DNA of 64,000 nucleotides, taken from Sandaracinus amylolyticus. GTDB taxonomy: Bacteria > Myxococcota_A > Polyangia > Polyangiales > Sandaracinaceae. The notes beneath the pieces were generated by a model, which was not told the origin of the DNA, did no database searches, and saw only the letters and a program-made list of their open reading frames with translations. The stretch lies in contig NZ_CP070225.1 in NCBI RefSeq assembly GCF_021631985.1, forward strand, positions 2,604,001 through 2,668,000. Reading direction: 5' to 3'. Position numbers and translations under genes: made by a program. Numbering within the stretch: the stretch's first letter is position 1; every line of letters starts with the position of its first letter. Shown piece by piece: positions 18,381 to 26,983 of this stretch.

Positions 18381-19400
18381 ATGCGGAGAACGCTCAGGTC
18401 CGGCGCGCTCGTGCTCGCGCTCCTCGGGTGTGGCGGCGGCAGCAGCGCCGGCAGCACGGCGTCGAGCGGCGGTGAGGAGCCGATCGAGTTCGAGGACGAG
18501 GCCGCCGCGCGCCGCGCGCCTCCCGCGAGCGAAGAGGTCACGCAGGCCGAGCAGCTCATCGCGCAGGGCGAGCCCGATCGGGCGGTGCCGCTCCTCGAGG
18601 CCGCGATCCAGCGCGATCCGCGCGACGTGCGCGCACGCCTCGATCTCGGTCTCGCCCACGAGATGCGCGAGGATCTCGCGGCCGCCGAGCGCGCGTACCG
18701 CGGCGCGATCGAGGTCGATCCGACGTTCGCCGAGGCGCTCAACAACCTCGGCGCGCTCCTCCGCGACACCGATCGCGGCGAGGAGGGCATCGCGATGCTG
18801 CGCCGCGCCGTCGAGGCACGCCCGGGCCTCGCGTCGGCGCACCTCAACCTCGCGCTCGCGCTCGAGGACGCCGGTGACGACGCGGGCGCGGAGAACGAGT
18901 ACCGCACCGTGATGCGCCTCGCGCCGCGTGATCCCGCGAGCCGCACCGCGCTCGCGATGATCCTGCTCTCGCGCGGCGATCGCGATCAGGCGCTGATCGA
19001 GCTGCGCCGCGCGCTCCCGCTCGCCGAAGGCAGCCGCGCCGATCTCGCGGCGATCGGCAACGGCCTGCGCCGCGCCGGCGACGCTGATCTCGCGATGCGC
19101 GCGCTGGGTGAGTCGATCGCGGCCGAGGACACCCCGGCACCGCCCGCGCTGCGCGCCGAGCTCGCGCTCGCCGAGTACGCCGCGGGTCAGCGCGACGCGG
19201 CCGAAGCCCGCATCCGCGAGATCATCCGCGACGAGCCGAGCTATCCCGACGCCCACTGGGTGCTCGCGAACATGCTCGCCGCGCGCGAGGCCTGGCGCGA
19301 TGCGGCGACCGAGTACCAGACGTTCCTGCGCATGGCGCCCGACGCGCCCGAGGCCGCGCAGGCGCGCGCCCGCCTCGAGCACGTGCGCGCCCAGCGCTGA
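18381..19400 (+). CDS. TPR-repeat lipoprotein
   Basis: A 339-residue exported lipoprotein. The signal ends in ALLGC, followed by a Gly/Ser linker. About seven tetratricopeptide repeats then run from residue 50 to the end (for example AEQLIAQGEPDRAVPLLEAAIQRDP and AERAYRGAIEVDPTFAEALNNLG). TPR lipoproteins serve as scaffolds for envelope complexes, including pilus assembly (Tgl/PilF) and peptidoglycan machines. The repeat number exceeds that of Tgl. The role is not assigned. Confidence 0.82.
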   Translation: MRRTLRSGALVLALLGCGGGSSAGSTASSGGEEPIEFEDEAAARRAPPASEEVTQAEQLIAQGEPDRAVPLLEAAIQRDPRDVRARLDLGLAHEMREDLAAAERAYRGAIEVDPTFAEALNNLGALLRDTDRGEEGIAMLRRAVEARPGLASAHLNLALALEDAGDDAGAENEYRTVMRLAPRDPASRTALAMILLSRGDRDQALIELRRALPLAEGSRADLAAIGNGLRRAGDADLAMRALGESIAAEDTPAPPALRAELALAEYAAGQRDAAEARIREIIRDEPSYPDAHWVLANMLAAREAWRDAATEYQTFLRMAPDAPEAAQARARLEHVRAQR

Positions 19401-19403
19401 TCG

Positions 19404-20066
19404 TCAGAACGGGAGCGGGGTCCCGTTCGCGTGCACGAACGAGCCGCTCGTCGCGAGCGTGAGCTCGTCGATGCGCGCGACGATGCCCTGCGCCGCCTCG
19501 TGGGGCCCCACGTTGCCCGCGCCCGCCGTCATCCCGGTGCGCACGTAGCCAGGGTGCACCAGCACCACCGCGATCCCGGCGCCCGCGAGATCGCGCGCGA
19601 GCGACACGCCCGCCGCGTTCAGCGCGGCCTTCGACATGCGATAGCCGTAGTACCCGCCGCTGCCGTTGTCGGCCATCGAGCCCATCCGGCTCGTGATCAG
19701 CGCGAGCTTCGAGCCTCGCGCGAGCCGCGGCCGCAGCGCCTTCGCCCACTGCAGCGGCGCGATCGCGTTCACCTCGATCTGGCTGCGCACGTCCTCGAAC
19801 GACACGTCGTCGACCGAGTCGTCGCGCAGCACACCGGCGTTGAGGATCACGCGATCGAGCACGACGTTCCCGATCGCCGCGACCACGCGCGCGATCGCCG
19901 CGGCGTCGGTCACGTCGACGCCCTCGTGGATCTCCGCGCCGGTCGCCGCGAGCTCCTCCGAGCGCGCGCGGCAGATCGCGATCACGCGATCCCCGCGCGC
20001 GACGTGCTGCTGCACGAGCGAGAGCCCGATCCCGCGGTTCGCGCCGGTGATCAGCGTCGTCGTCAC
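19404..20066 (-). CDS. Short-chain dehydrogenase/reductase
   Basis: A 220-residue classical SDR with TGANRGIG cofactor loop (7-14), NAG (76-78), an active-site Ser in LITSRMGS, YYGYRMSK carrying the Tyr-Lys pair, and a PGYVRTGM tail. It is NAD(P)H-dependent; the substrate is unknown. The closest family flavour is the small C-factor-like SDR group. C-factor (CsgA) of Myxococcus is an SDR of similar size, but that identity cannot be claimed from sequence alone. It overlaps ATGA with rlmE (20063-20066). Confidence 0.88.
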   Translation of the reverse strand: MTTTLITGANRGIGLSLVQQHVARGDRVIAICRARSEELAATGAEIHEGVDVTDAAAIARVVAAIGNVVLDRVILNAGVLRDDSVDDVSFEDVRSQIEVNAIAPLQWAKALRPRLARGSKLALITSRMGSMADNGSGGYYGYRMSKAALNAAGVSLARDLAGAGIAVVLVHPGYVRTGMTAGAGNVGPHEAAQGIVARIDELTLATSGSFVHANGTPLPF

Positions 20067-20677
20067 GACGTCGCTCCCGCCTGCGCGGGCGCGCGCTTGC
20101 GGAGCCCGACCAGGAACGTCTCGATGCTCTCGGTGCGCGTCGCAGGCGGCTTCACGATCTTCACCTCCTCGAAGGCGCGCGAGACCGCACGCCGCGCTTC
20201 CTCGAAGTCCGGCCCCTGGAAGATCTTCGCGACGAAGTGCCCGCCCGGGACGAGCAGCTGCTCGGCGATCCCCAGCGCGCGCATCACGAGGTTGAACGAG
20301 CGCGCCTGATCGGTGAACCGATGCCCGCTCGTCGCGGGCGCCATGTCGCTCATCACGACGTCGAAGCGCTCACCCCCGAGCTGCGCGTCGAGATCGGGGC
20401 TCATCACGTCCTGGGTGCGCATCTCGGCGTTCGGCGGCAGCGCGCCGCGGAACTCCTGGAGATCGAGCCCGAGCACGCGCCCGTTCGCCCCGACCTTCTG
20501 CGCCGCATACGCGGTCCACGAGCCCGGGTAGGCGCCCAGATCCAGCACCCGCGCGCCCGGCCGCAGGAGCCGCACGCGCCGATCGATCTCCTCGAGCTTG
20601 TAGACGGATCGCGCCGCGTACCCCTCGCGCTTCGCGCGATGTCCCCAGTGATCCTGCGGTCTGCGGCTCCGACTCAC
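20063..20677 (-). CDS. rlmE: 23S rRNA 2'-O-ribose U2552 methyltransferase
   Basis: A 204-residue FtsJ/RlmE enzyme that methylates the A-loop uridine in a late step of 50S assembly. Markers are RSVYKLEEID (first catalytic Lys), LDLGAYPGSWT (SAM loop), VVMSDMAPATSG (catalytic Asp), GGHFVAKIFQG (second Lys) and ESIETFLV (closing Glu). It follows rplC in the same direction, which pairs a ribosomal protein with a 50S-maturation enzyme. It is translationally coupled to the SDR. Confidence 0.95.
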   Translation of the reverse strand: MSRSRRPQDHWGHRAKREGYAARSVYKLEEIDRRVRLLRPGARVLDLGAYPGSWTAYAAQKVGANGRVLGLDLQEFRGALPPNAEMRTQDVMSPDLDAQLGGERFDVVMSDMAPATSGHRFTDQARSFNLVMRALGIAEQLLVPGGHFVAKIFQGPDFEEARRAVSRAFEEVKIVKPPATRTESIETFLVGLRKRAPAQAGATS

Positions 20678-20706
20678 GCGGCTGCTCCCTGCGACAGAAA
20701 CACGAA

Positions 20707-20736
20707 GGGCGCGGGACCATCATGGTCACCGCGCCC
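20707..20736. terminator. Hairpin between rplC and rlmE
   Basis: GGGCGCGG / CCGCGCCC arms enclose an inner palindrome GACCATCATGGTC. It sits in the 82-bp gap behind rplC. It may attenuate read-through from rplC into rlmE. No strong U-tract is present. Confidence 0.5.
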
Positions 20737-20759
20737 TCGTCGATCATCTCACCGGATGA

Positions 20760-21437
20760 TCAGGCCGCGCTCTTGCGGCCGCCGTTCTTCTTCTTCACCG
20801 CGCCGCGGACGGTCACGATGCCGCCCTTGGGGCCGGGCACCGCGCCTTCGATGAGCAGCACGCCCTGCTCGTCCATCACGCGCGCGATCTTCAGGTTCTG
20901 GATCGTGACGCGCTCGTTGCCGTACTGGCCGGGCATCTTGAGGTTCGGGAGCGTGCGGCCGGGCGTCATGTTCGTGCCGATCGCGCCGCCGTGACGCTGG
21001 TACTCGTGGGTTCCGTGCGTCGCCGTCGCCGAGCCGCGGAAGTTCCAGCGCTTCATGACGCCGGTGAAGCCGCGACCGCGGGTCTGGCCGCACACGTCGA
21101 CGAACTGGCCGGCCTCGAAGATCTCCGAGGGCTTCAGGACCGCGCCGATCTCGTGCTTCGCGACCAGCTCCGCCGGGAGGCGGAACTCGCGGAGGACCTT
21201 CGCGACCTTCTGGTTGATCTTCGCGAACTGGCCGGCGGTCGGCTTGTTCACGTGCTTCTCGCGCTTCTCGCCGAAGCCGAGCACGAGCGCGCTGTAGCCG
21301 TCCTTCTCGACGGTGCGCTTTCCGATGACGGTGCAGGGCCCGACCTCGACGACCGTCACGCGCGTGACGTTGCCGTCGCTCTCGAAGATCTGCGTATTAC
21401 CGAGCTTCTTGCCGATCAGGCCGGGATGCGTGTTCAT
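20760..21437 (-). CDS. rplC: 50S ribosomal protein L3
   Basis: A 225-residue L3. It starts GLIGKKLGNTQIF and keeps the uL3 loop region FRGSATATHGTHEYQRHGGAIGTNMTPGRT, which contacts the peptidyl transferase centre, and MPGQYGNERVTIQNLKI. The tail is Lys/Arg-rich (VKKKNGGRKSAA). Length is normal. Its neighbours are truA and rlmE instead of rpsJ and rplD, so it is outside the usual S10 operon. It has its own promoter-like site at 21488-21515. Whether a second rplC exists elsewhere is unknown. Confidence 0.97.
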   Translation of the reverse strand: MNTHPGLIGKKLGNTQIFESDGNVTRVTVVEVGPCTVIGKRTVEKDGYSALVLGFGEKREKHVNKPTAGQFAKINQKVAKVLREFRLPAELVAKHEIGAVLKPSEIFEAGQFVDVCGQTRGRGFTGVMKRWNFRGSATATHGTHEYQRHGGAIGTNMTPGRTLPNLKMPGQYGNERVTIQNLKIARVMDEQGVLLIEGAVPGPKGGIVTVRGAVKKKNGGRKSAA

Positions 21438-21465
21438 GGCGCCTCGAAGAACAGACGAAAACCGT

Positions 21466-21479
21466 CGCTAGAGCGACAG
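21466..21479. other. Small inverted repeat in the rplC leader
   Basis: GTCGCT and AGCGAC arms with a 2-nt centre lie in the 43-nt predicted leader of rplC, shortly after the transcription start inferred from the promoter. It could be part of a leader hairpin for autoregulation. The arms are short. Confidence 0.3.
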
Positions 21480-21487
21480 GGGGCGAG

Positions 21488-21515
21488 AGGATAGCCGGGG
21501 GTCTCGATCCGTCAA
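21488..21515 (-). promoter_or_regulatory. Sigma-70-type promoter for rplC
   Basis: On the reverse strand, TTGACG and TATCCT are separated by 16 nt, with -35 at 21510-21515 and -10 at 21488-21493. It overlaps the last codons of truA. It predicts a transcript start near 21480, giving rplC a short leader. Confidence 0.65.
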
Positions 21516-22294
21516 GCTCGAGCGCGACCGAGACGCATCGACACCAGCGTGAGACCGTGAGCTGGCGCGGTCTGACCGGTGTCGTCGCGGCGCGCATCGG
21601 CGCCGATCAGCGTGCCCGCATCGCGCTCCGCGAGCCGTCCACGGCCCGCTTCGACCAGCGTTCCCACGAGGATCCGCACCATGTTCTTCATGAACGCGTT
21701 CCCGCGGACCTCGATCGCGACGAGCCGTGGCTCGTCGCCCCAGCCGTCGTGGATCGCGATCTCGTGGATCGTGCGGACGGTGTTCTCGCGATCGTCGTCG
21801 GCCGATCGGAACGCGCGGAAGTCGTGCGTGCCCTCGAGCCGCTTCGCGATCGCGCGCATCGCGCCGACGTCGAGCGACGTGCCCCCGTGTCGCGGCCCGA
21901 GGAACCATGCGCGCCCGCGCAGCAGCGGATCGCGCACGTCGCCGCGCAGGATCAGGTACCGGTAGGTCTTGTCGACGGTGTCGAAGCGCGGCGTGTACCC
22001 GGCCTCGCACGCCTCGGCCGCGACGATCGCCGCGTCGTCGGGGAGCGCCGCATTGAGCCCGCGCAGCCATCCCCGCGGCTCGATCGTGCGCGCCGCGTCG
22101 AAGGCCGCGACCTGACCCATCGCGTGCACACCGGCGTCGGTGCGCGACGCGCCCCGCAGCTCCACGGGCGCGCCGTTCATCGATGCGATCGCCGCCTCGA
22201 GCGTGCCCTGCACGGTGCGCGTGCCCGGCTGGCGCGCCCAGCCGGCGAAGCCTGCGCCGTCGTAGGCGATCGTCAGCCGGACGCCGTGGAGCAC
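21512..22294 (-). CDS. truA: tRNA pseudouridine(38-40) synthase
   Basis: A 260-residue enzyme converting uridines 38-40 in tRNA anticodon stems to pseudouridine. It begins RLTIAYDGAGFAGWARQPGTRTVQGTLE. The catalytic loop GASRTDAGVHAMGQ holds the essential Asp. FRAFRS and VRGNAFMKNMVRILVGTLVEAG complete the family pattern. Its start is 4 bp from the end of the beta-barrel gene upstream, so it is probably cotranscribed with the MXAN_2561/2562-like pair. Confidence 0.96.
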   Translation of the reverse strand: MLHGVRLTIAYDGAGFAGWARQPGTRTVQGTLEAAIASMNGAPVELRGASRTDAGVHAMGQVAAFDAARTIEPRGWLRGLNAALPDDAAIVAAEACEAGYTPRFDTVDKTYRYLILRGDVRDPLLRGRAWFLGPRHGGTSLDVGAMRAIAKRLEGTHDFRAFRSADDDRENTVRTIHEIAIHDGWGDEPRLVAIEVRGNAFMKNMVRILVGTLVEAGRGRLAERDAGTLIGADARRDDTGQTAPAHGLTLVSMRLGRARA

Positions 22295-22298
22295 GCGA

Positions 22299-23033
22299 TC
22301 AGAACGTGAAGCCGAGGCCGACGGCCCACGCGAAGCTGGTGCCCAGCTCGAGCTGGGTCATGTGCTCGCCCATCGTGGAGCCGAACGCCTCGAAGAAGAT
22401 CTCGGTGTGGTTGATGCCCCACTCGTCGTCGAGCCGGCGCGCCGCGCGCGGCTCGAGGAAGTCGAGCTCGAGCGCGATCTGCGCGGCCCAGCGGATGCCG
22501 AAGCTGAAGCCGGTGCCGGTCGTGCTCCCCTCGCCCGATTCCCAGTAGCCGAAGTCGGGGCCGACCTTGCCGGTGAGGATGATCGGCACGTCGACGTAGC
22601 GCGCGAGACCGTCGATTCGCCAGACCAGCAGCGCGTTGAAGTTGATCAGCGAGAGCCCGGTGCGCCCGCTCTGCTCGCCGGTGCCGACGACGCGGCCCGG
22701 GCCGTCCCACTCCGCCCACGCGGCCGAGACGCCCACCGCGAGCGGTCCGAGGTACGGCACGCGCCAGACGTGGACGTCGAGCTCGGCGCCGATCATCGGA
22801 CCGAGATCGCCCCCGAACACCTCGTCGAACTGCCCGCCGAAGCTCGGCTGGTAGCCGCCGATGCGCAGCTCGAGCGTGAACCCTTCGGGGGTGGGGACCC
22901 AGAGCGGATCGACCGCGAACGTCGAGCCCACGATCGAGCCGTCCTCGAGCGCTGCGTCCTGCTGCGCCGAGACCGACGATGGGTGGAGCGCGAGCGCCAC
23001 GAGCGCCGCGCCACATGCGAAGTACGAACGCAT
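22299..23033 (-). CDS. Outer-membrane beta-barrel protein, MXAN_2562-like
   Basis: A 244-residue exported protein. The signal peptide ends near VSAQQ. Amphipathic strands follow (ELRIGGYQPSFGGQ, PMIGAELDVHVWRV, ALELDFLEPRAARRL), and the chain ends in aromatic GLGFTF, typical of the last strand of an outer-membrane barrel. Its start shares one base with the stop of the gene upstream (TGATG), which encodes an MXAN_2561-like surface protein. The two families are regularly adjacent in myxobacteria, so they probably work together. Function unknown. Confidence 0.72.
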   Translation of the reverse strand: MRSYFACGAALVALALHPSSVSAQQDAALEDGSIVGSTFAVDPLWVPTPEGFTLELRIGGYQPSFGGQFDEVFGGDLGPMIGAELDVHVWRVPYLGPLAVGVSAAWAEWDGPGRVVGTGEQSGRTGLSLINFNALLVWRIDGLARYVDVPIILTGKVGPDFGYWESGEGSTTGTGFSFGIRWAAQIALELDFLEPRAARRLDDEWGINHTEIFFEAFGSTMGEHMTQLELGTSFAWAVGLGFTF

Positions 23034-24070
23034 CACGATCTCCGGTTCCGACGAGCGAGCACCAGTAGGGCAGCACCGAGCAACACGATCATCGTCGCGC
23101 GGGCGCGGCCGCCGAGGCCTGCGCCGGGGACCGAGCACTCGTACTCGGCGAGGCACTCCTCCATGTCGTCGAAGCCCTTCGAGCGGCAGTAGCTGCTCAG
23201 CGCGCCTTCGATCTCGACACGACGCACGCAGGTGACGACCAGCGTGCTCTCGTTGCGCGCCTGATCGACCGCGGTGATGCCGACCGCCGCGAAGGTGTTG
23301 TACTCGATGTCCGACGCGTCGACGGTCGCGGTCTCGCCGCGCTGGAGGTCGCCGCCCGTGCTCGGCGGCTCGGCGCCGTCCTGCAGGGAGCCCGCGGGAT
23401 CGATCTCGCCCTCGGCGGTGCAGCCCGCCGGATCGACGTACACGTTCGCGCCGACGAGCGTTCCTTCGGGGAGGTCGTAGGTGATCTCGATCGTCTGGTC
23501 GCCCTCGAAGGGACCGCCATCGATCGTCGGGGCCCCGGGCGGGTCCACGTCGAGCGCGATGCGGAACGTCGCGGTCTCCGCGGCGGTGAAGTCCTTCGAC
23601 GTGTTCTGCGCGGTCGTGCTCGCGAAGAAGAAGAACGTGCGGTCCGCGCTCGTGTCGCACGCGTCGGCGCCGAAGAGCTGCGACACCAGCGCGTCGATCT
23701 CGGTGGTCGGCACCATCGCGCTGAACGTCGTCACGTACTCGCACGACGTGTTCGTCGTGTCGGCGCGGACCGAGGCCGTCGGGCAGTCCGCGTCGGCGCT
23801 GCTGCCGAACCACACGTCGATCTGCGTCGTGCCGGTCGGGACGTTCGTGATCTCGAGCGGGATCGCGATGTTGTCCGTGCACTCCTCGAGCGAGAGCGGC
23901 TGACCCGTCGCCTCGGGCGTCTCGTAGAGGAGGGTCATCAGCTCGCGACCCCCGAACTGTTCGGTGAACCGGACGCTCATGTTCTGCGCGTGCGCCGGCG
24001 ACGCGAGAGCCGATGTGGCGCCGAGCGCGACGATGAGCGCGGAGAGCCAGAGGCGGTGTGTGGTTCTCAT
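23033..24070 (-). CDS. MXAN_2561-like exported protein with C-terminal sorting-type anchor
   Basis: 345 residues. The signal peptide ends at AHAQ. The ectodomain has paired Cys and a fibronectin-like segment (APTIDGGPFEGDQTIEITYDLPEG, NVYVDPAGC). It ends in a helix plus basic tail (MIVLLGAALLVLARRNRRS), like the MYXO-CTERM/MXYO-CTERM anchors that sort proteins to the cell surface. The Cys before the helix lies about 18 residues away, farther than in standard MYXO-CTERM tails. It leads a unit with the barrel gene and truA. Confidence 0.7.
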   Translation of the reverse strand: MRTTHRLWLSALIVALGATSALASPAHAQNMSVRFTEQFGGRELMTLLYETPEATGQPLSLEECTDNIAIPLEITNVPTGTTQIDVWFGSSADADCPTASVRADTTNTSCEYVTTFSAMVPTTEIDALVSQLFGADACDTSADRTFFFFASTTAQNTSKDFTAAETATFRIALDVDPPGAPTIDGGPFEGDQTIEITYDLPEGTLVGANVYVDPAGCTAEGEIDPAGSLQDGAEPPSTGGDLQRGETATVDASDIEYNTFAAVGITAVDQARNESTLVVTCVRRVEIEGALSSYCRSKGFDDMEECLAEYECSVPGAGLGGRARATMIVLLGAALLVLARRNRRS

Positions 24071-24130
24071 TCGAATCGGAGATCCTCTGCGGAGCCGCTG
24101 AGCACGTTCCGTTCCTGCGCCTCGAACTGC

Positions 24131-24148
24131 GCAAACGTGCGCGTTTGC
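24131..24148. promoter_or_regulatory. Inverted repeat upstream of the MXAN_2561-like unit
   Basis: GCAAACG, 4-nt centre TGCG, CGTTTGC: a perfect 7-bp dyad, 61 bp before the start at 24070 and downstream of asd. It could be an operator for the surface-protein unit or the end of the asd transcript. Confidence 0.4.
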
Positions 24149-24235
24149 CGGCCGCTCGCCGACTCCGCGGCTGTCATTCTGGCACGCGCGCCGGGACGGC
24201 GTCCGAGCGCGCGCGCCAACTCGTCAACGCGACGA

Positions 24236-24275
24236 GCAGGGCCCCGATCCGGCTTCCGCCGGTCGGGGAGGCGTC
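24236..24275 (-). repeat. Double-hairpin 3'-end repeat, copy C (second hairpin only)
   Basis: Directly after the asd stop the reverse strand reads GACGCCTCCCCGACCGGC, then GGAA and GCCGGATCGGGGCCC. This matches hairpin 2 and flanks of the copies at 5641 and 61178. Hairpin 1 is missing except for its closing CCTCC. Confidence 0.55.
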
Positions 24276-25286
24276 TCACCGCAGCAGCAGGCCTTCGGCG
24301 ATCTGCACGGCGTTCGTCGCTGCGCCCTTCCGCAGGTTGTCGCCGACGATCCACATCAGGACGCCGCCCGGGTTGCCCAGGTCGTCGCGCACCCGACCGA
24401 CGAGGACGTCGTCGATGCCCGATGCGTCGAGCGGCGTCGGGTACACGCCCTGCTCGAAGTCGTCGACGACGCGCACGCCGGGCGCGCCCGTCATCAGCGC
24501 CCGCGCTTCCTTCGCGGAGATGGGACGCTCGCACTCGATCGCGACCGACTCGGAGTGACCGTTGATCACGGGCACGCGCACCGTCGTCGGCGAGACGCGG
24601 ATCTGCGGGTCGCCGAAGATCTTGCGCGTCTCGTGGATCATCTTGAGCTCTTCCTCCTGGTAGCCGGTCGCGCCGTCGCGCTTCCACTCCATGAGGAGGC
24701 TGCCCGCGAGCTGCTTCGTGATCGGTCCCGCGGGCATCGGCTCGCCGGCCGCGAACGCGCGCGACTGCGCGCGGAAGTGCTCGACCGCGCTGTGCCCCGC
24801 GCCGCTGATCGCCTGGTACGTCGAGACCACGATGCGCTGGATGCGGTTCGCGCGGTGGATCGGCGCGAGCGCGACGAGCATCTGGATCGTCGAGCAGTTC
24901 GGGTTCGCGATGATGCCGCGCTTCGGGTTGCGCGCCGCGTCGAGGTTCACCTCGGGCACGCAGAGCGGGACCTCGGGATCCATCCGCCACGCCGACGAGT
25001 TGTCGACGACGAGCGCGCCCTTGCTCGCGGCGATCGGGCCCCACTCCTTGCTCGGCCCCGAGCCCGCGGAGAAGAGCGCGAGGTCGACCCCCGTGAAGGC
25101 CTCGGCCGAGACCGGCTCGACCTTCACCTGCGTGCCGCGGAACGGCACCGTCGTGCCCGCACTGCGCGGCGAGGCGAGGGGGAGGAGGCGCGCGACCGGG
25201 AAGGAGCGCTCCTCGAGGATGCGGATCATCTCGCGACCGACGGCGCCCGTCGCACCGAGGACGGCCACCGTGAGCTGCCTGGACAT
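24276..25286 (-). CDS. asd: Aspartate-semialdehyde dehydrogenase
   Basis: A 336-residue enzyme reducing aspartyl-beta-phosphate to aspartate semialdehyde with NADPH, at the branch to lysine, diaminopimelate, threonine and methionine. Evidence: VAVLGATGAVGREMIRIL (NADP loop), LALFSAGSGPSKEW, DNSSAWRMDPEVPLCVPEVN, ANPNCSTIQM (catalytic Cys), STYQAISGAGHSAV and a late His in NGHSESV. ATG 25286 is preferred; ATG 25301 is an alternative. A copy of the 3'-end repeat follows the stop. Confidence 0.96.
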   Translation of the reverse strand: MSRQLTVAVLGATGAVGREMIRILEERSFPVARLLPLASPRSAGTTVPFRGTQVKVEPVSAEAFTGVDLALFSAGSGPSKEWGPIAASKGALVVDNSSAWRMDPEVPLCVPEVNLDAARNPKRGIIANPNCSTIQMLVALAPIHRANRIQRIVVSTYQAISGAGHSAVEHFRAQSRAFAAGEPMPAGPITKQLAGSLLMEWKRDGATGYQEEELKMIHETRKIFGDPQIRVSPTTVRVPVINGHSESVAIECERPISAKEARALMTGAPGVRVVDDFEQGVYPTPLDASGIDDVLVGRVRDDLGNPGGVLMWIVGDNLRKGAATNAVQIAEGLLLR

Positions 25287-25414
25287 ATGGGGCCGCGGCA
25301 TACCACGCGCGAACGCACGCGTCATGGCGCGCACGTTCGTCGTTGCGCGCGCGGATGGTTGTGCCCACAACCGGGGCGCGCGGAAAGCCCGCGCGGGGGA
25401 GCCAGGAGTTCCGC

Positions 25415-26983
25415 ATGACGAGCCCGAGCCGCGCCGCGACCATCCGAGCGGCGCTCTCTTCGCTGGTGCTCACGTCGTCGGTGCTCGCGCCAGCGTCGTT
25501 CGCGAGCGCGCAGGACGCGACGACGACCAGCGACGCGCCGAGCGAGACGGCACCACTCGCCGAGGCCGAGATCATCGACGTCGAGGCGTTCTTGCGAGGC
25601 GAGGGACGCGGCATCACCGCCGAGGACGCGGCACGTCTGGCCGTGGAGACCGGCCCTTCGATCGAGTCGGTCCGCGCGCAGCTGGCCGCGGCGCGCGCCG
25701 GTGCGGACCGCGCGATGATCGCGTTCTTCCCGCGGCTCTCGGTCGAGGGCCGCTACACGCGCCTCTCGCCGATCTCGCAGCCCAACCTCTTCGGTGGCGA
25801 GAACACCGACGAGCTGCTCGACGCGGCCGAGCAGCTCGCGATGGGCGTCGACGATCCCGAGGCGCGCCTGCTCTGGCAGGGCCAGATCATGGCGCAGCGC
25901 GAGCAGGCCAACTTCACGTTCCCGGTGCTGCTCGACAACTGGAGCTTCGGCGGCTCGCTGACCGTGCCGGTGACCGACATCTTCCTTCAGATCTGGCCCT
26001 CGTACGAGGCCGCGCAGGGGGCGGTCCGCGCGCAGCAGCACCAGGTGCACGCGCAGTCGTCGGAGGTCGCGCAGAACGCGCGCGAGACGTTCTACGCGTT
26101 CGCGCGGGCGCGCGGCGGGCTCGCGGTCGCGCGCGCGGCGGTCGCGGCGGCGGAGCTGCAGGCGCAGCTCATCGAGGCGATGGTGCGCGCGGGCACGTCG
26201 GCGCAGGTCGACTTCGTGCGCGTGCAGGCGCAGGTCGCGACGGCGCGCGTCGCAGCGCTGCGCGCCGAGGCCGCGGTGCTGACGTCGGCGACCGCGCTCC
26301 GCACGGTGATGCACGTCGATCCCGACGAGGATCTCGCGATCGCGGAGGACCTCCTCGCGCCGCTGCCGCCGGTGACCGACGAGCGCGAGGCGCTCGTCTC
26401 CGCGGCGTTCGATCAGCGCGCAGAGGTGCGTGCGCTGCGCGAGCTCGCGGGCGCGCGTGGTCGCCAGGTCGACGCGGCGGAGGGCAGCCGCTGGCCGCAC
26501 CTCGTGCTCGCCGGGAACCTGACGGCCGCGAACCCCAACCAGCGCATCTTCCCGCTGACCCAGGAGTTCCAGACGACGTGGGACGTCAGCGTCGTCGTCA
26601 GTTGGAGCCCCAACGACTTCTTCGTCGGCGAGGCCGCAGCGTCGGAGGCGCGGGCCGCGCGCTCGCAGGTCGAGGCCGATCTGCGCACGCTCGAGGACGG
26701 CATCCGCATCCAGGTCACGCAGGCGTACGAGAGCCTCCGCGCGGCGCGCGCCGCGATCGAGGCCGCGCGCGCCGGCGTCGAGGCCGCCGACGAGACGCTG
26801 CGCGTTCGCCAGGAGCAGTACCGCGCGGGCGCGACGGTCGTCACCGAGCTCGTGCTCGCGGTCAACGAGCGCGCGCGTGCGCAGCTCGATCTCGTCAGCG
26901 CCGCGCTCGACGCGCGCGTCGCGTACTCGCAGCTCCTGCGCGCCACGGGCGCCGACGAGAACTACCAGGCGCCCGGCGAATGA
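25415..26983 (+). CDS. TolC-family outer-membrane channel protein
   Basis: A 522-residue outer-membrane efflux protein. AGGAG sits 6 nt before ATG 25415. The signal peptide ends at ASAQ. Two long helical repeats follow (ARLAVETGPSIESVRAQLAAARAGADRAM..., and ALRELAGARGRQVDAAEGSRWPHL...), each with beta-strand segments such as FPRLSVEGRYTRLSP and WDVSVVVSWSPNDFF. This is the duplicated OEP layout of TolC trimers. No RND or ABC pump is adjacent, so the partner is elsewhere. ATGA overlap with the Nudix gene. Confidence 0.88.
   Translation: MTSPSRAATIRAALSSLVLTSSVLAPASFASAQDATTTSDAPSETAPLAEAEIIDVEAFLRGEGRGITAEDAARLAVETGPSIESVRAQLAAARAGADRAMIAFFPRLSVEGRYTRLSPISQPNLFGGENTDELLDAAEQLAMGVDDPEARLLWQGQIMAQREQANFTFPVLLDNWSFGGSLTVPVTDIFLQIWPSYEAAQGAVRAQQHQVHAQSSEVAQNARETFYAFARARGGLAVARAAVAAAELQAQLIEAMVRAGTSAQVDFVRVQAQVATARVAALRAEAAVLTSATALRTVMHVDPDEDLAIAEDLLAPLPPVTDEREALVSAAFDQRAEVRALRELAGARGRQVDAAEGSRWPHLVLAGNLTAANPNQRIFPLTQEFQTTWDVSVVVSWSPNDFFVGEAAASEARAARSQVEADLRTLEDGIRIQVTQAYESLRAARAAIEAARAGVEAADETLRVRQEQYRAGATVVTELVLAVNERARAQLDLVSAALDARVAYSQLLRATGADENYQAPGE

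Noticed and set aside
15291-19382. 1363-codon reverse reading frame opposite glnD and the TPR gene
   Set aside because: It is an antisense shadow rich in Arg, Ala and His without any family motif; glnD and TPR are certain on the other strand.
19404-20066. C-factor (csgA) developmental signal gene
   Set aside because: The SDR has similar size and type, but many SDRs do; nothing specific links it to CsgA.
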